The notes beneath the pieces were generated by a model that was given only the letters and a program-made list of their open reading frames with translations, made no database searches and was not told the DNA's origin. Made by a program: the position numbers and the translations under genes. Positions 52,719 to 60,468 of a stretch of 64,000 nucleotides of DNA are shown piece by piece; the stretch's first letter is position 1, and every line of letters starts with the position of its first letter. The stretch lies in the NCBI RefSeq assembly GCF_013752535.1, contig NZ_CP058348.1, forward strand, positions 1,488,001-1,552,000, read 5' to 3'. The DNA is from Bdellovibrio sp. KM01. GTDB taxonomy: Bacteria > Bdellovibrionota > Bdellovibrionia > Bdellovibrionales > Bdellovibrionaceae.

Positions 52719-53891
52719 GTGGGAAGCTCTAAAGTTGTTCAAAAAATTCTCTGGGCCGTGGGTGCTGTTATCACAGTTGTTGCTTTCAACAACTGTGGTG
52801 AGGGATTCACTATGGCAAACCTTAGCTCTGTAGCCGGTGGCAGCACCGAGTTTTCTACAGTCGGCGGGGAGTCTTGTGAAGAAGCGATCGTAAAGGTCTA
52901 TGCTGCAACTTTCCATCCATTTTTAAATCAAACTTGCGGCGGCTGTCACGTTTCTGGTGGTATCGGTCTGGGAGTGTTTGGTAGCCCGGATGTTGTGCCG
53001 TCTTATGCGGCTTTCTCCAGCGTGGGTGCAGCTAAAATTTCAAGTCAGGCCGTGAATGGTTCTCATAAACCTCCCTACACAGGTCCACAAAACCAAGCTC
53101 GCATCACGGAGATCAATTCCTATTGGGGTGCAGCTCAGGACAAGTATGCTCAATGTTTGGTTGATACGGGGCAAGCTCAAGTTTCTGCAAAAGTTAAATC
53201 AGCGGCGGTCAAAGTCCCTGCGAATCTTGCTACGACATTCGTAACGATGACATGGGATTTGGCTGGTGCAACACCCTCGGCTCCTTTAACTGCCACAATC
53301 GATATTCGTCGAGCAGTGATCAGTGGTGTGACTCAAGGTTACGAGTTTAGAAATCCGACTTTGCGTCTGAAAAATGTTTCTTCTGGAAGCTACCAGGTGA
53401 ACACAGTGAATCTTTACGTTAATATGGCGAAAGCTGTTGAGGCGACCACCTATCAAAACGTGTCTGCTGTAATTTCTACGACAACAGCCACGAATCTTTC
53501 TCCGGGCACCGCTAATGCGATTGTGGTTATGACTCCAAACGCGAACGATGTAATCGCCTTGGAATATGAAACTTTGAAATCGACGACGGCCACGTCTCCA
53601 ACGCCGACTCCAACAGCGACGGCAACAGCCACTGCGACTCCAACGAACGTGACTTATTCACAGTTGATTGCCGTGGGTGGAGTGTTTGCGAACAGCTGTG
53701 TGAGCTGTCATAGTGCAAGCAATGCGCGTGGTGGATTGGATTTGACAAAATATGCGAGCGCCAAAGTTGCCGCTACCAATATTCAAGCGCGTATGAATAA
53801 CTCCAATAATCCGATGCCAACAAGTGGTATCCTTTCTGAAGCTCAACGTACTCTGGTGGACGTGTGGGTTGCTAATGGTGCTCCTCAGTAA
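52719..53891 (+). CDS. Di-heme c-type cytochrome lipoprotein, FNNC motif
   Basis: A 390-residue exported protein with two heme sites, CGGCH at about 73-77 and CVSCH at about 327-331. The N-terminus ends in AFNNCG (Cys26), suggesting a lipid anchor. Between the hemes lies a beta-rich domain (about 140-280) and a Thr/Pro/Ala linker of short repeats near 290-310 that separates the second heme domain. The C-terminal domain has a likely Met ligand in NNPMPTSG. The start is GTG 52719, with GGGGG just upstream; a nearby ATG at 52715 is out of frame. It is likely to relay electrons in the envelope. Confidence 0.82.
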   Translation: MGSSKVVQKILWAVGAVITVVAFNNCGEGFTMANLSSVAGGSTEFSTVGGESCEEAIVKVYAATFHPFLNQTCGGCHVSGGIGLGVFGSPDVVPSYAAFSSVGAAKISSQAVNGSHKPPYTGPQNQARITEINSYWGAAQDKYAQCLVDTGQAQVSAKVKSAAVKVPANLATTFVTMTWDLAGATPSAPLTATIDIRRAVISGVTQGYEFRNPTLRLKNVSSGSYQVNTVNLYVNMAKAVEATTYQNVSAVISTTTATNLSPGTANAIVVMTPNANDVIALEYETLKSTTATSPTPTPTATATATATPTNVTYSQLIAVGGVFANSCVSCHSASNARGGLDLTKYASAKVAATNIQARMNNSNNPMPTSGILSEAQRTLVDVWVANGAPQ

Positions 53892-54002
53892 GGAGCGCCG
53901 CAAAAACTCCGAGCATTTGTAAGCTTTTTGATTTGCGCCTCATTCGTTGGAACCATAGACTTAAACTCGAAATAAGTCTTGTCCATCAAATGAGGTTGCA
54001 GC

Positions 54003-55175
54003 GTGATTTTACTTCTTCCATTTTTGCTTCTTGCAGGAATATTAATTCCACAAGTCAGCCAAGCGTATCCGGATTTTATTTCTTACGGGTACAACACATG
54101 CATTACATGTCATTATAACGGACAGGGCAACGGTCCTCTGACTGATTACGGCCGCGCGCTTTTTACGACGGAGATCGCCGCTCGTGACCTGGTATTCAAT
54201 AAAAACTTACCCGAGGAAGAGATCGCCGCGAAGTCAGGCTTTTTGGGTTCGACTCAACTGCCATGGTGGATTCGTCCCGGCATCAAGTATCGCGGACTTT
54301 ACTTCCAGCAAAATCCAGGCGGACCGGCTGCGGTTACGAAATACATCACCATGCAAGCCGACGCCAACGTGGCAATTCAATTTGATCGTGGCGCGAAGTA
54401 CTTGATGGTTTTGTCAGGCGGCTACCAGCTCACGCCAGCGGCCCGTGCCAATATGAATGATCCGGATAACAAAAATTTTATTTCCCGTGAACACTACTTC
54501 CGTTGGCAAGTGAATAAGAAATTCTACACGTACGTTGGAACGATGGATAAAGTCTTCGGTATCCGTACCGCAGACCATACCTCCTATAGTCGTTTGGTGA
54601 CGGACGTTGCGCAGAATGACCAATCCACGGGTGTGATCACGCAATACTACGGTGACAACTGGGAAATCACGGGTGATCTATTTATTGGGAATGTCTTGCA
54701 GGAAGATGAAGACGTCCGCCAAAAGGGTCTTTCGGTGATGATGGAATTTGACGTGGCAGATAAGAACCGATTGGGTTTTGCAGTCATGCAATCAAAAAAT
54801 GACTACGTGGAAAAAACCCGTTTGGAATTTCACCAAAAGTTAGGCTTTGAAAAAGGCGACAGTCTTTTGACTGAAGTGGGATTTGTCAAAGACAGCCCTC
54901 TGGCAAATCCAAGCGATAAGGTCGGTGGATACCTGATGTTGCAAAGCTTACTGGGGATCACACGTGGTTATAATATTCTCAGTCAAATTGAATACTACAA
55001 TGCCACAATGTCATCAGAGTCAGCCGATGAATTTAAATGGTCTTTCGGTCTTTTGGCCTTCCCGATGCCTCGGGTGGAATTCCGCGCAGGTTTCGTAAAT
55101 GGTCGCAAATTAAATGATACATCTGTGAATGCGGATGCTTGGATGTTGCAGTCACAACTGCATCTGTCCCTGTAG
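54003..55175 (+). CDS. Outer-membrane barrel protein with an N-terminal heme motif
   Basis: A 390-residue exported protein (signal ending SQA) with one heme motif CITCHYNG at 33-37 directly after the cleavage site. The remaining about 330 residues alternate hydrophobic and polar, with many aromatic residues and turns, as in porin-type barrels (KYLMVLSGGYQLT, FYTYVGTMDKVF, WMLQSQLHLSL). A heme at the periplasmic mouth of a barrel suggests electron transfer through or into the outer membrane. The start is GTG 54003 with TGAGG upstream. A barrel gene follows after 9 bases. Confidence 0.72.
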   Translation: MILLLPFLLLAGILIPQVSQAYPDFISYGYNTCITCHYNGQGNGPLTDYGRALFTTEIAARDLVFNKNLPEEEIAAKSGFLGSTQLPWWIRPGIKYRGLYFQQNPGGPAAVTKYITMQADANVAIQFDRGAKYLMVLSGGYQLTPAARANMNDPDNKNFISREHYFRWQVNKKFYTYVGTMDKVFGIRTADHTSYSRLVTDVAQNDQSTGVITQYYGDNWEITGDLFIGNVLQEDEDVRQKGLSVMMEFDVADKNRLGFAVMQSKNDYVEKTRLEFHQKLGFEKGDSLLTEVGFVKDSPLANPSDKVGGYLMLQSLLGITRGYNILSQIEYYNATMSSESADEFKWSFGLLAFPMPRVEFRAGFVNGRKLNDTSVNADAWMLQSQLHLSL

Positions 55176-55184
55176 GAGGCGAAC

Positions 55185-55817
55185 GTGAAACAGCTATTGA
55201 TTATCTCTTCGATCGTATTGCTTTCAGTTTCTGGTTGGGCGCAAAAAAATGGTGCTCCCACAAAATCAGTTGCGACCGCAGCACCAGCGACTGCTCCGCG
55301 CGCTTTGGAGCGCTGGTTGTTAACGGGCGAGTACAACTCTTGGGTAGAGAAACTTTCCATTACCAATACCACTTCCGGTAACTCTCAAGACTCCAAAGCC
55401 TCTTACTATGGTTTCGGTGTCGGTGTTGAAAAAAACTTTTATTATCCTAAATGGGGTTGGGGTGTCGGCGGTGGTATCGCTGGTGGCAGCGCTGTCGGTG
55501 GTGATAAAAACACCGGCCTTAATTACTTCCAAGCCCGCGTGCCCTGGACAGCTTTGAGAATTACTCCGCGTATCTTTTATCGACTGGGGCCGAAGGTAGA
55601 TTTCGGATTCGATATCTCGTCGTACTTTAAGAATGTAGATTGGCCAACAGGCAGCAGTGCTGACACAACTGTGCAGTCAGGCTCAAAAATGATCTCCGGC
55701 GGCTTCTTAGACCTCAGAGCGCGCGTAGGTCAATCCTTTGAATACATCCAAAGCTTCGGAATGGTCTATAAAGACGAGACGATGTATTGGAGAGTAGGGT
55801 TAGCCTACAGACTCTAA
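55185..55817 (+). CDS. Predicted outer-membrane beta-barrel protein
   Basis: A 210-residue exported protein (signal ending at AQ or nearby) with an Ala/Thr-rich linker and a predicted eight-stranded barrel: SYYGFGVGVEKNFYY, GWGVGGGIAGGSAVGG, ITPRIFYRLGPKVDFGFDISSYF, and a closing strand MYWRVGLAYRL. It shares no enzyme motif. GGAGG upstream and 9-base spacing to the heme-barrel gene put it in the same operon, which ends at the terminator that follows. Confidence 0.75.
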   Translation: MKQLLIISSIVLLSVSGWAQKNGAPTKSVATAAPATAPRALERWLLTGEYNSWVEKLSITNTTSGNSQDSKASYYGFGVGVEKNFYYPKWGWGVGGGIAGGSAVGGDKNTGLNYFQARVPWTALRITPRIFYRLGPKVDFGFDISSYFKNVDWPTGSSADTTVQSGSKMISGGFLDLRARVGQSFEYIQSFGMVYKDETMYWRVGLAYRL

Positions 55818-55821
55818 AACG

Positions 55822-55853
55822 AAAAAAGCCTGGTTTTTGCCTGGCTTTTTTTA
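55822..55853. terminator. Bidirectional intrinsic terminator
   Basis: AAAAAAGCC pairs with GGCTTTTTT around a twelve-base loop. It closes the cytochrome/DUF1501 cluster from the left and the mono-heme lipoprotein gene from the right. Confidence 0.82.
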
Positions 55854-56255
55854 TTGGATGTTTAGGATCCAGGTTTCTAGAGTTTGCAGTTGGTCGGAGG
55901 TGAGGTTGCCTCCAGAGGGTGGCATGTTTCCGGCGATACCTGTGCTGTTGCCAGAGATTTTAGTATAAAGCTGAGAGCCTGAAAGGCTTCCTGGGGTCAC
56001 CAGGTTTTGAGCTACGAATTGAGCTTCAGAGATATTACCCCAAGTTTGATGGCTCGCTTGAGTATGGCAAGTCGCACAGTTGTCACGAAGGATGGCTTGA
56101 GCGGCCTGGAATGCCGGCGTTCCGCCGCCGCCTTCGCCATAAATATCAGCATCATAACTGGAAGAATTGTAGGCTTTGCCACAGCTCAATGGAGTTAAAA
56201 GGGCTAAGCCCAATATAGCTGAAAGTACCAGTTTTGTAGTCGTTCTAAGTCCCAT
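55851..56255 (-). CDS. Mono-heme c-type cytochrome lipoprotein
   Basis: A 134-residue exported protein with lipobox PLSC (Cys25), a Gly/Ser-rich spacer and a small class I cytochrome c domain: CATCH at 60-64 and the axial Met in GNMPPSGG, ending in DQLQTLETWILNI. It faces the DUF1501-cytochrome cluster across a shared terminator and is a plausible electron partner. Confidence 0.87.
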   Translation of the reverse strand: MGLRTTTKLVLSAILGLALLTPLSCGKAYNSSSYDADIYGEGGGGTPAFQAAQAILRDNCATCHTQASHQTWGNISEAQFVAQNLVTPGSLSGSQLYTKISGNSTGIAGNMPPSGGNLTSDQLQTLETWILNIQ

Positions 56256-56352
56256 GTCTTTATTAAGCCATGGCTAAAGGAAACTGAAAAGCAAACAAAG
56301 GTCCAAGTCTTGTTCCCGAACACTCAAAAAGCAGGAGTTGCGACTCCAAATT

Positions 56353-56586
56353 TCACCGTTCAACTTTGGGTCGGTCGTTGGAGGCTTTTTCTGGTTTTGA
56401 AGAAGGAGGATTGGTCTTTGCGAACAAAGAAATGGGGTTCATTTTCTTGGTTGTGATTTCGGGGGCTACATTGATTTTAGAAAGTGTTTTAGTAGCTTTC
56501 TCTAATGTGGAGACGGTAGCAAGTTGCGGCTGCGCACCAGCAGATAGACAGCTAACAAACAAAAGACCTATCAAAAGAGCCTTCAT
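56353..56586 (-). CDS. Small secreted protein of unknown function
   Basis: A 77-residue protein with a clear signal peptide (MKALLIGLLFVSCLSAGAQ) and a short Lys/Pro/Ser-rich mature part without cysteines or recognisable domain. ATG 56586 is preceded by GAGG; a GTG three codons upstream is less likely. The signal peptide and ribosome site are the main support. Confidence 0.55.
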   Translation of the reverse strand: MKALLIGLLFVSCLSAGAQPQLATVSTLEKATKTLSKINVAPEITTKKMNPISLFAKTNPPSSKPEKASNDRPKVER

Positions 56587-56692
56587 ACAAAACACCTCGT
56601 CGCTGATTCAATTCTATCAAAAAATAAGGCGCTTTGTATAATCGTCACTCAGTCTTTCGAAAAACAAGACTGCACTTAGCTTAGCGCCAGGA

Positions 56693-56781
56693 GTTCGCTG
56701 CCGGCGGCAGTGAACGACAAAAACAAAGGCTTCGATCTGAGTGGTATTAATCTTCAGGAAATACTCCGACGAAGTCGGAGT
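56693..56781. repeat. Pair of strong hairpins between a small gene and tRNA-Leu
   Basis: A ten-base stem GTTCGCTGCC/GGCAGTGAAC (one G-U pair, three-base loop) at 56693-56715 and a perfect eight-base stem ACTCCGAC-GAA-GTCGGAGT at 56763-56781. Neither is followed by a T-run, so they are not ordinary terminators. Together they could be a repeat element or a structured RNA. Confidence 0.5.
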
Positions 56782-56796
56782 GCATAAGGCAAAAAT

Positions 56797-56820
56797 TAAA
56801 AAACCGCCAAAAGGCGGTTG
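56797..56820 (-). terminator. Intrinsic terminator of tRNA-Leu
   Basis: Read leftwards, AACCGCC-TTTT-GGCGGTT is followed by a run of T, beginning 9 bases after the tRNA 3' end. Confidence 0.88.
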
Positions 56821-56828
56821 TTTAATTT

Positions 56829-56910
56829 TGGTGCGGGTGGAGGGACTTGAACCCCCATGCTTTCGCGGAAGATTTTGAATCTTCTGTGTCTACCATTTCA
56901 CCACACCCGC
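56829..56910 (-). tRNA. tRNA-Leu (anticodon CAA)
   Basis: Read leftwards: acceptor GCGGGTG, D arm with GGTAGACAC, anticodon stem GAAGA/TCTTC with loop TTCAAAA giving CAA (reads UUG), long class II variable arm CGCGAAAGCAT, T loop TTCAAGT and encoded ACCA. The class II variable arm and anticodon agree on leucine. Confidence 0.95.
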
Positions 56911-57151
56911 AGTGAGGTGATCTTTTTAATATTAGAAGGCCCTCATCCTCAACATCTTTTTTCAAAAAGCCTGATTTTTCTGAGTTTTTGCCTGCTTTTT
57001 CAGCGGGTTTTGTGCTCCAGGCCAATTTGACCCCAGTTTGAAAGAAGTTCAGGAAGCGTTCGAAGAGTTGTCACTCTTTTATGCCGCCACCCGAAATAGG
57101 CAGGGTTCCTTAGGACTGCTTAAGCTCGCAAATTCAAGGGTTTACACGGTG

Positions 57152-57187
57152 GGGACGAAAATCGTCCCAGTTGGCACTGGCTTTGCT
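57152..57187 (+). promoter_or_regulatory. Sigma-54 promoter with adjoining dyad upstream of an outer-membrane protein gene
   Basis: TGGCAC at 57172-57177, five bases, then TTGCT at 57183-57187 matches the -24/-12 consensus with the exact GG to GC spacing of ten bases. Transcription should start near 57198, leaving a leader of about 42 bases with the ribosome site GAGGAG before ATG 57240. Directly upstream (57152-57168) GGGACGA and TCGTCCC form a perfect dyad around AAA that could bind an activator. The rest of the 329-base gap after tRNA-Leu shows no gene. Confidence 0.82.
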
Positions 57188-57239
57188 CTAGAGGGATTCG
57201 ATTAAAAAAGGTTTTAGAAAACCACACTGAGGAGACTTT

Positions 57240-58448
57240 ATGAAAAAGTATTACTATATCCTTGCGGCTTTGAGCATGGCGCCGGTATTCGCGTTGGCTC
57301 AATCCCTTGAGAGTGATGTTGATGCTGAATTGGACGCTATGTATGCCAAGCAAGCACCAAAACAAGCTGTTGGGACAAACACAACAGTTCTTCCTGCTGC
57401 AGCTCAAGGTGAAGTGCAGTCTGTGAAGCCACAACCTATCTATATTATTAACTCACCAGCGCAGGCAGCTCAGGCTACTGCAGCAACTCAGCAAGTTCAA
57501 AAACAGCCAACAACTGTTATTGAAGCTTCGCCTTTGGCTGAATCTCGTGCGGAAGCGATCCGTAAGAGCCGTCAAGATGCTGAGGTTCAAACTGAACAAA
57601 AGATCGTTGAAAAACTTGAGCAATCTCGTATGGAAGACGAAAAACGTCGTGCTGACGTTTTGTTCGGTGATAAATTTAACAACTTAAATAATCAACAACA
57701 GGTTCCAGTTCAACAACCCGTAGCAGCTCCAGTAGTTGTTGCTCCAGTTGCGGCTCCGGCTCCAGTTATCATTGAAAAGCAAGTTAACGACGACGCAGCA
57801 ACTCGCGAGTTGATCCGTCAGGAAATGGCTGCTTCTCTTGAGAAAAACAAACCAGTCGAACAACGCACTAAATACGTAGCGGGTTTGCTGGGTATGGGTG
57901 ATTATCCAGACGTTTCTAACGTTAAAGGTAACTATGCTCTGGGTGTGTCTTTCGGTAATAAAGTTGACGGTTTCATCATTGAAGGTTCGTTCCTTTACTC
58001 GAACTACACTGTAAGTCCAAATCAATGGACTATGAACAACCCGTACTACAACAATGTTGATATCAACCAATACACAGGTTCTTTGGCAACTAAGATCCAG
58101 TTCTTTGATGGTATCGTTAAACCAGTTATCGGTGGTTTGGTTGCTTACTCGTATAGAACGTATGATTTGAAATCGAATAACTATACTTACAACTATAACT
58201 ACAACAATAACAACATGAAGTCTGATGCAAACTCACACGCAGTAGACTTGGGTGCGTTGGTTGGTGCTGATTTGGAATTCTCTCCAAAATACTCTATTGG
58301 TTTGGATTTCAGATATATGTGGAACCTTTCCAGCCGTATCAACTACGGAAGCAACTACAACGCGAACTACAACCAATGGATGAACACAAATCCAATCGAA
58401 AAACTGCAATACTATGTAATGACAGTTTCTGGTCGCATGAATTTCTAA
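57240..58448 (+). CDS. Outer-membrane beta-barrel protein with coiled-coil N-terminal extension
   Basis: A 402-residue exported protein (signal ending LAQ). Residues 20-190 are Ala/Gln/Val/Pro-rich with a charged helical part (SRAEAIRKSRQDAEVQTEQK ...) and the run of VAAPVVVAPVAAPAPV. The last 200 residues form a predicted OmpA-like barrel (YALGVSFGNKVDGFIIEGSF ...) rich in Asn and Tyr, ending in SGRMNF with terminal Phe. The Pro/Ala stretch may cross the periplasm. Expression from a sigma-54 promoter suggests control by an NtrC-type activator. Confidence 0.8.
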   Translation: MKKYYYILAALSMAPVFALAQSLESDVDAELDAMYAKQAPKQAVGTNTTVLPAAAQGEVQSVKPQPIYIINSPAQAAQATAATQQVQKQPTTVIEASPLAESRAEAIRKSRQDAEVQTEQKIVEKLEQSRMEDEKRRADVLFGDKFNNLNNQQQVPVQQPVAAPVVVAPVAAPAPVIIEKQVNDDAATRELIRQEMAASLEKNKPVEQRTKYVAGLLGMGDYPDVSNVKGNYALGVSFGNKVDGFIIEGSFLYSNYTVSPNQWTMNNPYYNNVDINQYTGSLATKIQFFDGIVKPVIGGLVAYSYRTYDLKSNNYTYNYNYNNNNMKSDANSHAVDLGALVGADLEFSPKYSIGLDFRYMWNLSSRINYGSNYNANYNQWMNTNPIEKLQYYVMTVSGRMNF

Positions 58449-58486
58449 TTGTTTCCAAAATCTCTCAGTCCCAATTTCTCAGTGGT

Positions 58487-58521
58487 AGCGGAGTTCTGTA
58501 ATGGAGCTCCGCTTTTTTTTT
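58487..58521 (+). terminator. Intrinsic terminator after the outer-membrane protein gene
   Basis: An eleven-base stem (AGCGGAG.../...CTCCGCT, two G-U pairs) with a run of nine T. It falls inside the long upstream extension of the next frame, which argues that the next gene starts at 58557. Confidence 0.9.
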
Positions 58522-58556
58522 GGACAACGCCGGGAACTCCGGTACACAATAGACCC

Positions 58557-59183
58557 ATGCGTATCCTGATTCTTTCCTTATTTATGACTTTCCATGCTTC
58601 GGCAGCCACAGTGGTTTCAGAAACTGTCGGGCAGGTGGGTGACTATGTGATCACCAGCCGCGAAGTTCAAATCACTTCTGTCATAGACGCGGTTTTATTT
58701 CCACCCAAAGATGCCAAGAAAAACACTCTGCAGGAAACGTCTCCGGGATCTAAGGAATTCCGCAGTCACGTGACTGCTGTTTTATTGGAGGCCGTGGTCG
58801 CGATGGAGGCGGAAGCTTTTAACGTGGGCACAGTTTCAGATGCGGAACTTAACGAAGCGGTCGGCAAAATCGAAAGAGCCGCAGCCGGAAAAACTTATTG
58901 GAGCCAGCTGCAGCCGACGACGGTTGAGGTGAATAAGTTCACCACTCGTAAATTGGTCGCAAAAAGCTTTATTAAGTTTAAAACCAGTTCTATGGCAGGA
59001 ATCGTGTCAGATATCGATGCCTTTGCTTATTACGAAAAAAATAAGGCCAAATTCGGAAGCACTTCGTTTGCCTCTATCAAAGACAACATTAAGTCATTCC
59101 TTGCGCAACAACAGCTTGAAGAGCGTCTGCGCTCGTGGTTTGAAGTGATGAAGCGCAAATACAAGGTGCGAAATTTTCTTTAG
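58557..59183 (+). CDS. Exported SurA-N-like protein without a PPIase domain
   Basis: A 208-residue protein with a signal ending ASA. The mature start VVSETVGQVGDYVITSREVQI resembles the N-terminal chaperone segment of SurA-type proteins, and the rest is helical (VTAVLLEAVVAMEAEAFNVG ... DELNEAVGKIE), but no parvulin PPIase domain is present. It may chaperone outer-membrane proteins without isomerase activity. Frame residues before 58557 are rejected because a terminator lies there. Confidence 0.7.
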   Translation: MRILILSLFMTFHASAATVVSETVGQVGDYVITSREVQITSVIDAVLFPPKDAKKNTLQETSPGSKEFRSHVTAVLLEAVVAMEAEAFNVGTVSDAELNEAVGKIERAAAGKTYWSQLQPTTVEVNKFTTRKLVAKSFIKFKTSSMAGIVSDIDAFAYYEKNKAKFGSTSFASIKDNIKSFLAQQQLEERLRSWFEVMKRKYKVRNFL

Positions 59184-59189
59184 GTCCAT

Positions 59190-59627
59190 ATGAGAATCGA
59201 ATCCCTCTATTCACCCCATAAACCCGCGATGCGTGAACTTGTCGAGGCCATCCACCAGCAAGGTGGAATGCTTCCGCAATTTTATTGGCCGGCAGAAATG
59301 CTGGGTGCAGAGATGGCGACGGCGGAAGGCGTGGGGATTTTTGAAGGGGATGATCTGGCGGGCTTTGTGCTTTATCGTGAAGTTCCTGATGCCTGGGAGA
59401 TTTCCTTGGTGGCGACGCATCCGCGATTTCAGCGCCGGGGTCTGATGGAGATCTTGATTAGGCATTTGATTGCTGCAAAGGGTCAAGATCGCGAGTTGTG
59501 GCTAGAAGTGCACGAAAGCAATGAATCGGCCCAAAAACTCTATGAAAAGCTCGGATTTAAGCTCACAGGTCGCAGACCGCGCTATTATAAGGATGGGGCC
59601 ACGGCGCTCTTGTACTCCTGTCCCTAG
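59190..59627 (+). CDS. GNAT-family N-acetyltransferase (RimI-like)
   Basis: A 145-residue acetyltransferase. The acetyl-CoA loop is in FQRRGLMEILIRHL, followed by LWLEVHESNESAQKLYEKLGF, the wording typical of RimI-type enzymes that acetylate protein N-termini; the last residues ALLYSCP are less typical. The substrate is inferred. It starts 7 bases after the SurA-like gene, so the two are cotranscribed. Confidence 0.87.
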   Translation: MRIESLYSPHKPAMRELVEAIHQQGGMLPQFYWPAEMLGAEMATAEGVGIFEGDDLAGFVLYREVPDAWEISLVATHPRFQRRGLMEILIRHLIAAKGQDRELWLEVHESNESAQKLYEKLGFKLTGRRPRYYKDGATALLYSCP

Positions 59628-59681
59628 GGCTAGATAAGTCCTTGCGCTTCTTTGATAATTTTGCTAGATTAAGGACGTTCG

Positions 59682-59710
59682 ATGGGCCTTAGACAGGCCC
59701 ATTTTTTTTT
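59682..59710 (+). terminator. Intrinsic terminator before the rimP operon
   Basis: ATGGGCC-TTAGACA-GGCCCAT followed by nine T. It ends the SurA-like/GNAT unit and isolates the rimP-nusA-infB leader. Confidence 0.92.
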
Positions 59711-59931
59711 GCCACTGAATTCTCTTTTGAGTTCCTCGGACAAAACGGGATGTGTCGGCCAGATACGTTGATTCTTATGAAATCGATGTTTGAGCCCACA
59801 CACGCTGCAGGCCCTAGTTGGAAATTTGCCAACGGCTTTTAGCAGGAGTCACTTCATTAGTAAGCTGAAACCACCCGTATCGGGGTTGGTGGGCTGAAGT
59901 CGCACAGATGGTGCGTAAAGGAAGTGAAGAG
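59711..59931 (+). other. Leader region of the rimP-nusA-infB operon
   Basis: About 220 bases without a gene, holding the operon promoter, which I cannot place with confidence. Near 59869-59898 CCACCC and GGTTGGTGG can fold into a stem in the mRNA leader, not followed by a T-run. In enterobacteria the NusA operon leader is under feedback control, so this stem may be regulatory. The whole gene-free stretch is 59628-59931. Confidence 0.4.
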
Positions 59932-60456
59932 ATGTCTGAGAGACCCTCTTGGTTAGATAAAGTAGAAAAAATCGCAACTGACGCCGCTGAATCACAGGGA
60001 TGTCTGCTTTACGATATCGAATTCGTAGGCATGGGCAAGGGTCGTACTTTGCGCTTGTTCATCGATAAAGATGACGAGGGCGGTATCAGCCTTGAAGATT
60101 GTTCGAATGTTTCCAAAGCGTTGAATGAAGTTTTGGAAAAGGACGAAGATATCATTCCAGGCGCGGCGTATGCTCTGGAAGTTTCAAGTCCGGGTTTGGA
60201 GCGCCACTTGGTAAAACCATGGCACTTTCAAAAAGCGGTTGGCAAGAAAGTGTATCTGAAAACATCCAAGTCCCTGGAGAGCATGGGTGTGACGGACAAA
60301 AAATGGAAAGCTGCTAAGACCGTCGAAGAGGTTATTGAATCTGCCGACGATCAAGGTGTGCGATTCGTGGTCAAAGACGTCGAGATTAAAATCCCGTACG
60401 GCATGATCGAAAAAGCTAAAGTTTTATTTGAAATTAATAAAGGTCAAAAAAAGTAG
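59932..60456 (+). CDS. rimP: Ribosome maturation factor RimP
   Basis: Assists assembly of the 30S subunit. The 174-residue protein has the two expected domains: the N-terminal KH-like part (ESQGCLLYDIEFVGMGKGRTLRLFID, DCSNVSKALNEVLEKDE, ALEVSSPGLER) and a C-terminal small barrel (FVVKDVEIKIPYGMIEKAKV). ATG 59932 (MSERPSW) with GGAAG upstream is chosen over the ATG at 59908, which has no ribosome site. It heads the conserved rimP-nusA-infB order. Confidence 0.94.
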   Translation: MSERPSWLDKVEKIATDAAESQGCLLYDIEFVGMGKGRTLRLFIDKDDEGGISLEDCSNVSKALNEVLEKDEDIIPGAAYALEVSSPGLERHLVKPWHFQKAVGKKVYLKTSKSLESMGVTDKKWKAAKTVEEVIESADDQGVRFVVKDVEIKIPYGMIEKAKVLFEINKGQKK

Positions 60457-60468
60457 AGAGGATGAGCC

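Noticed and set aside
53581..53650. Short tandem repeats in the di-heme gene as a microsatellite-driven phase switch
   Set aside because: The repeats are imperfect, in frame and encode an ordinary Thr/Pro/Ala linker.
59647..59680. A promoter for a very short RNA just before the 59.7 kb terminator
   Set aside because: TTGCGC and TAGATT have a plausible spacing, but the -10 is weak and the terminator is explained by the upstream GNAT unit.
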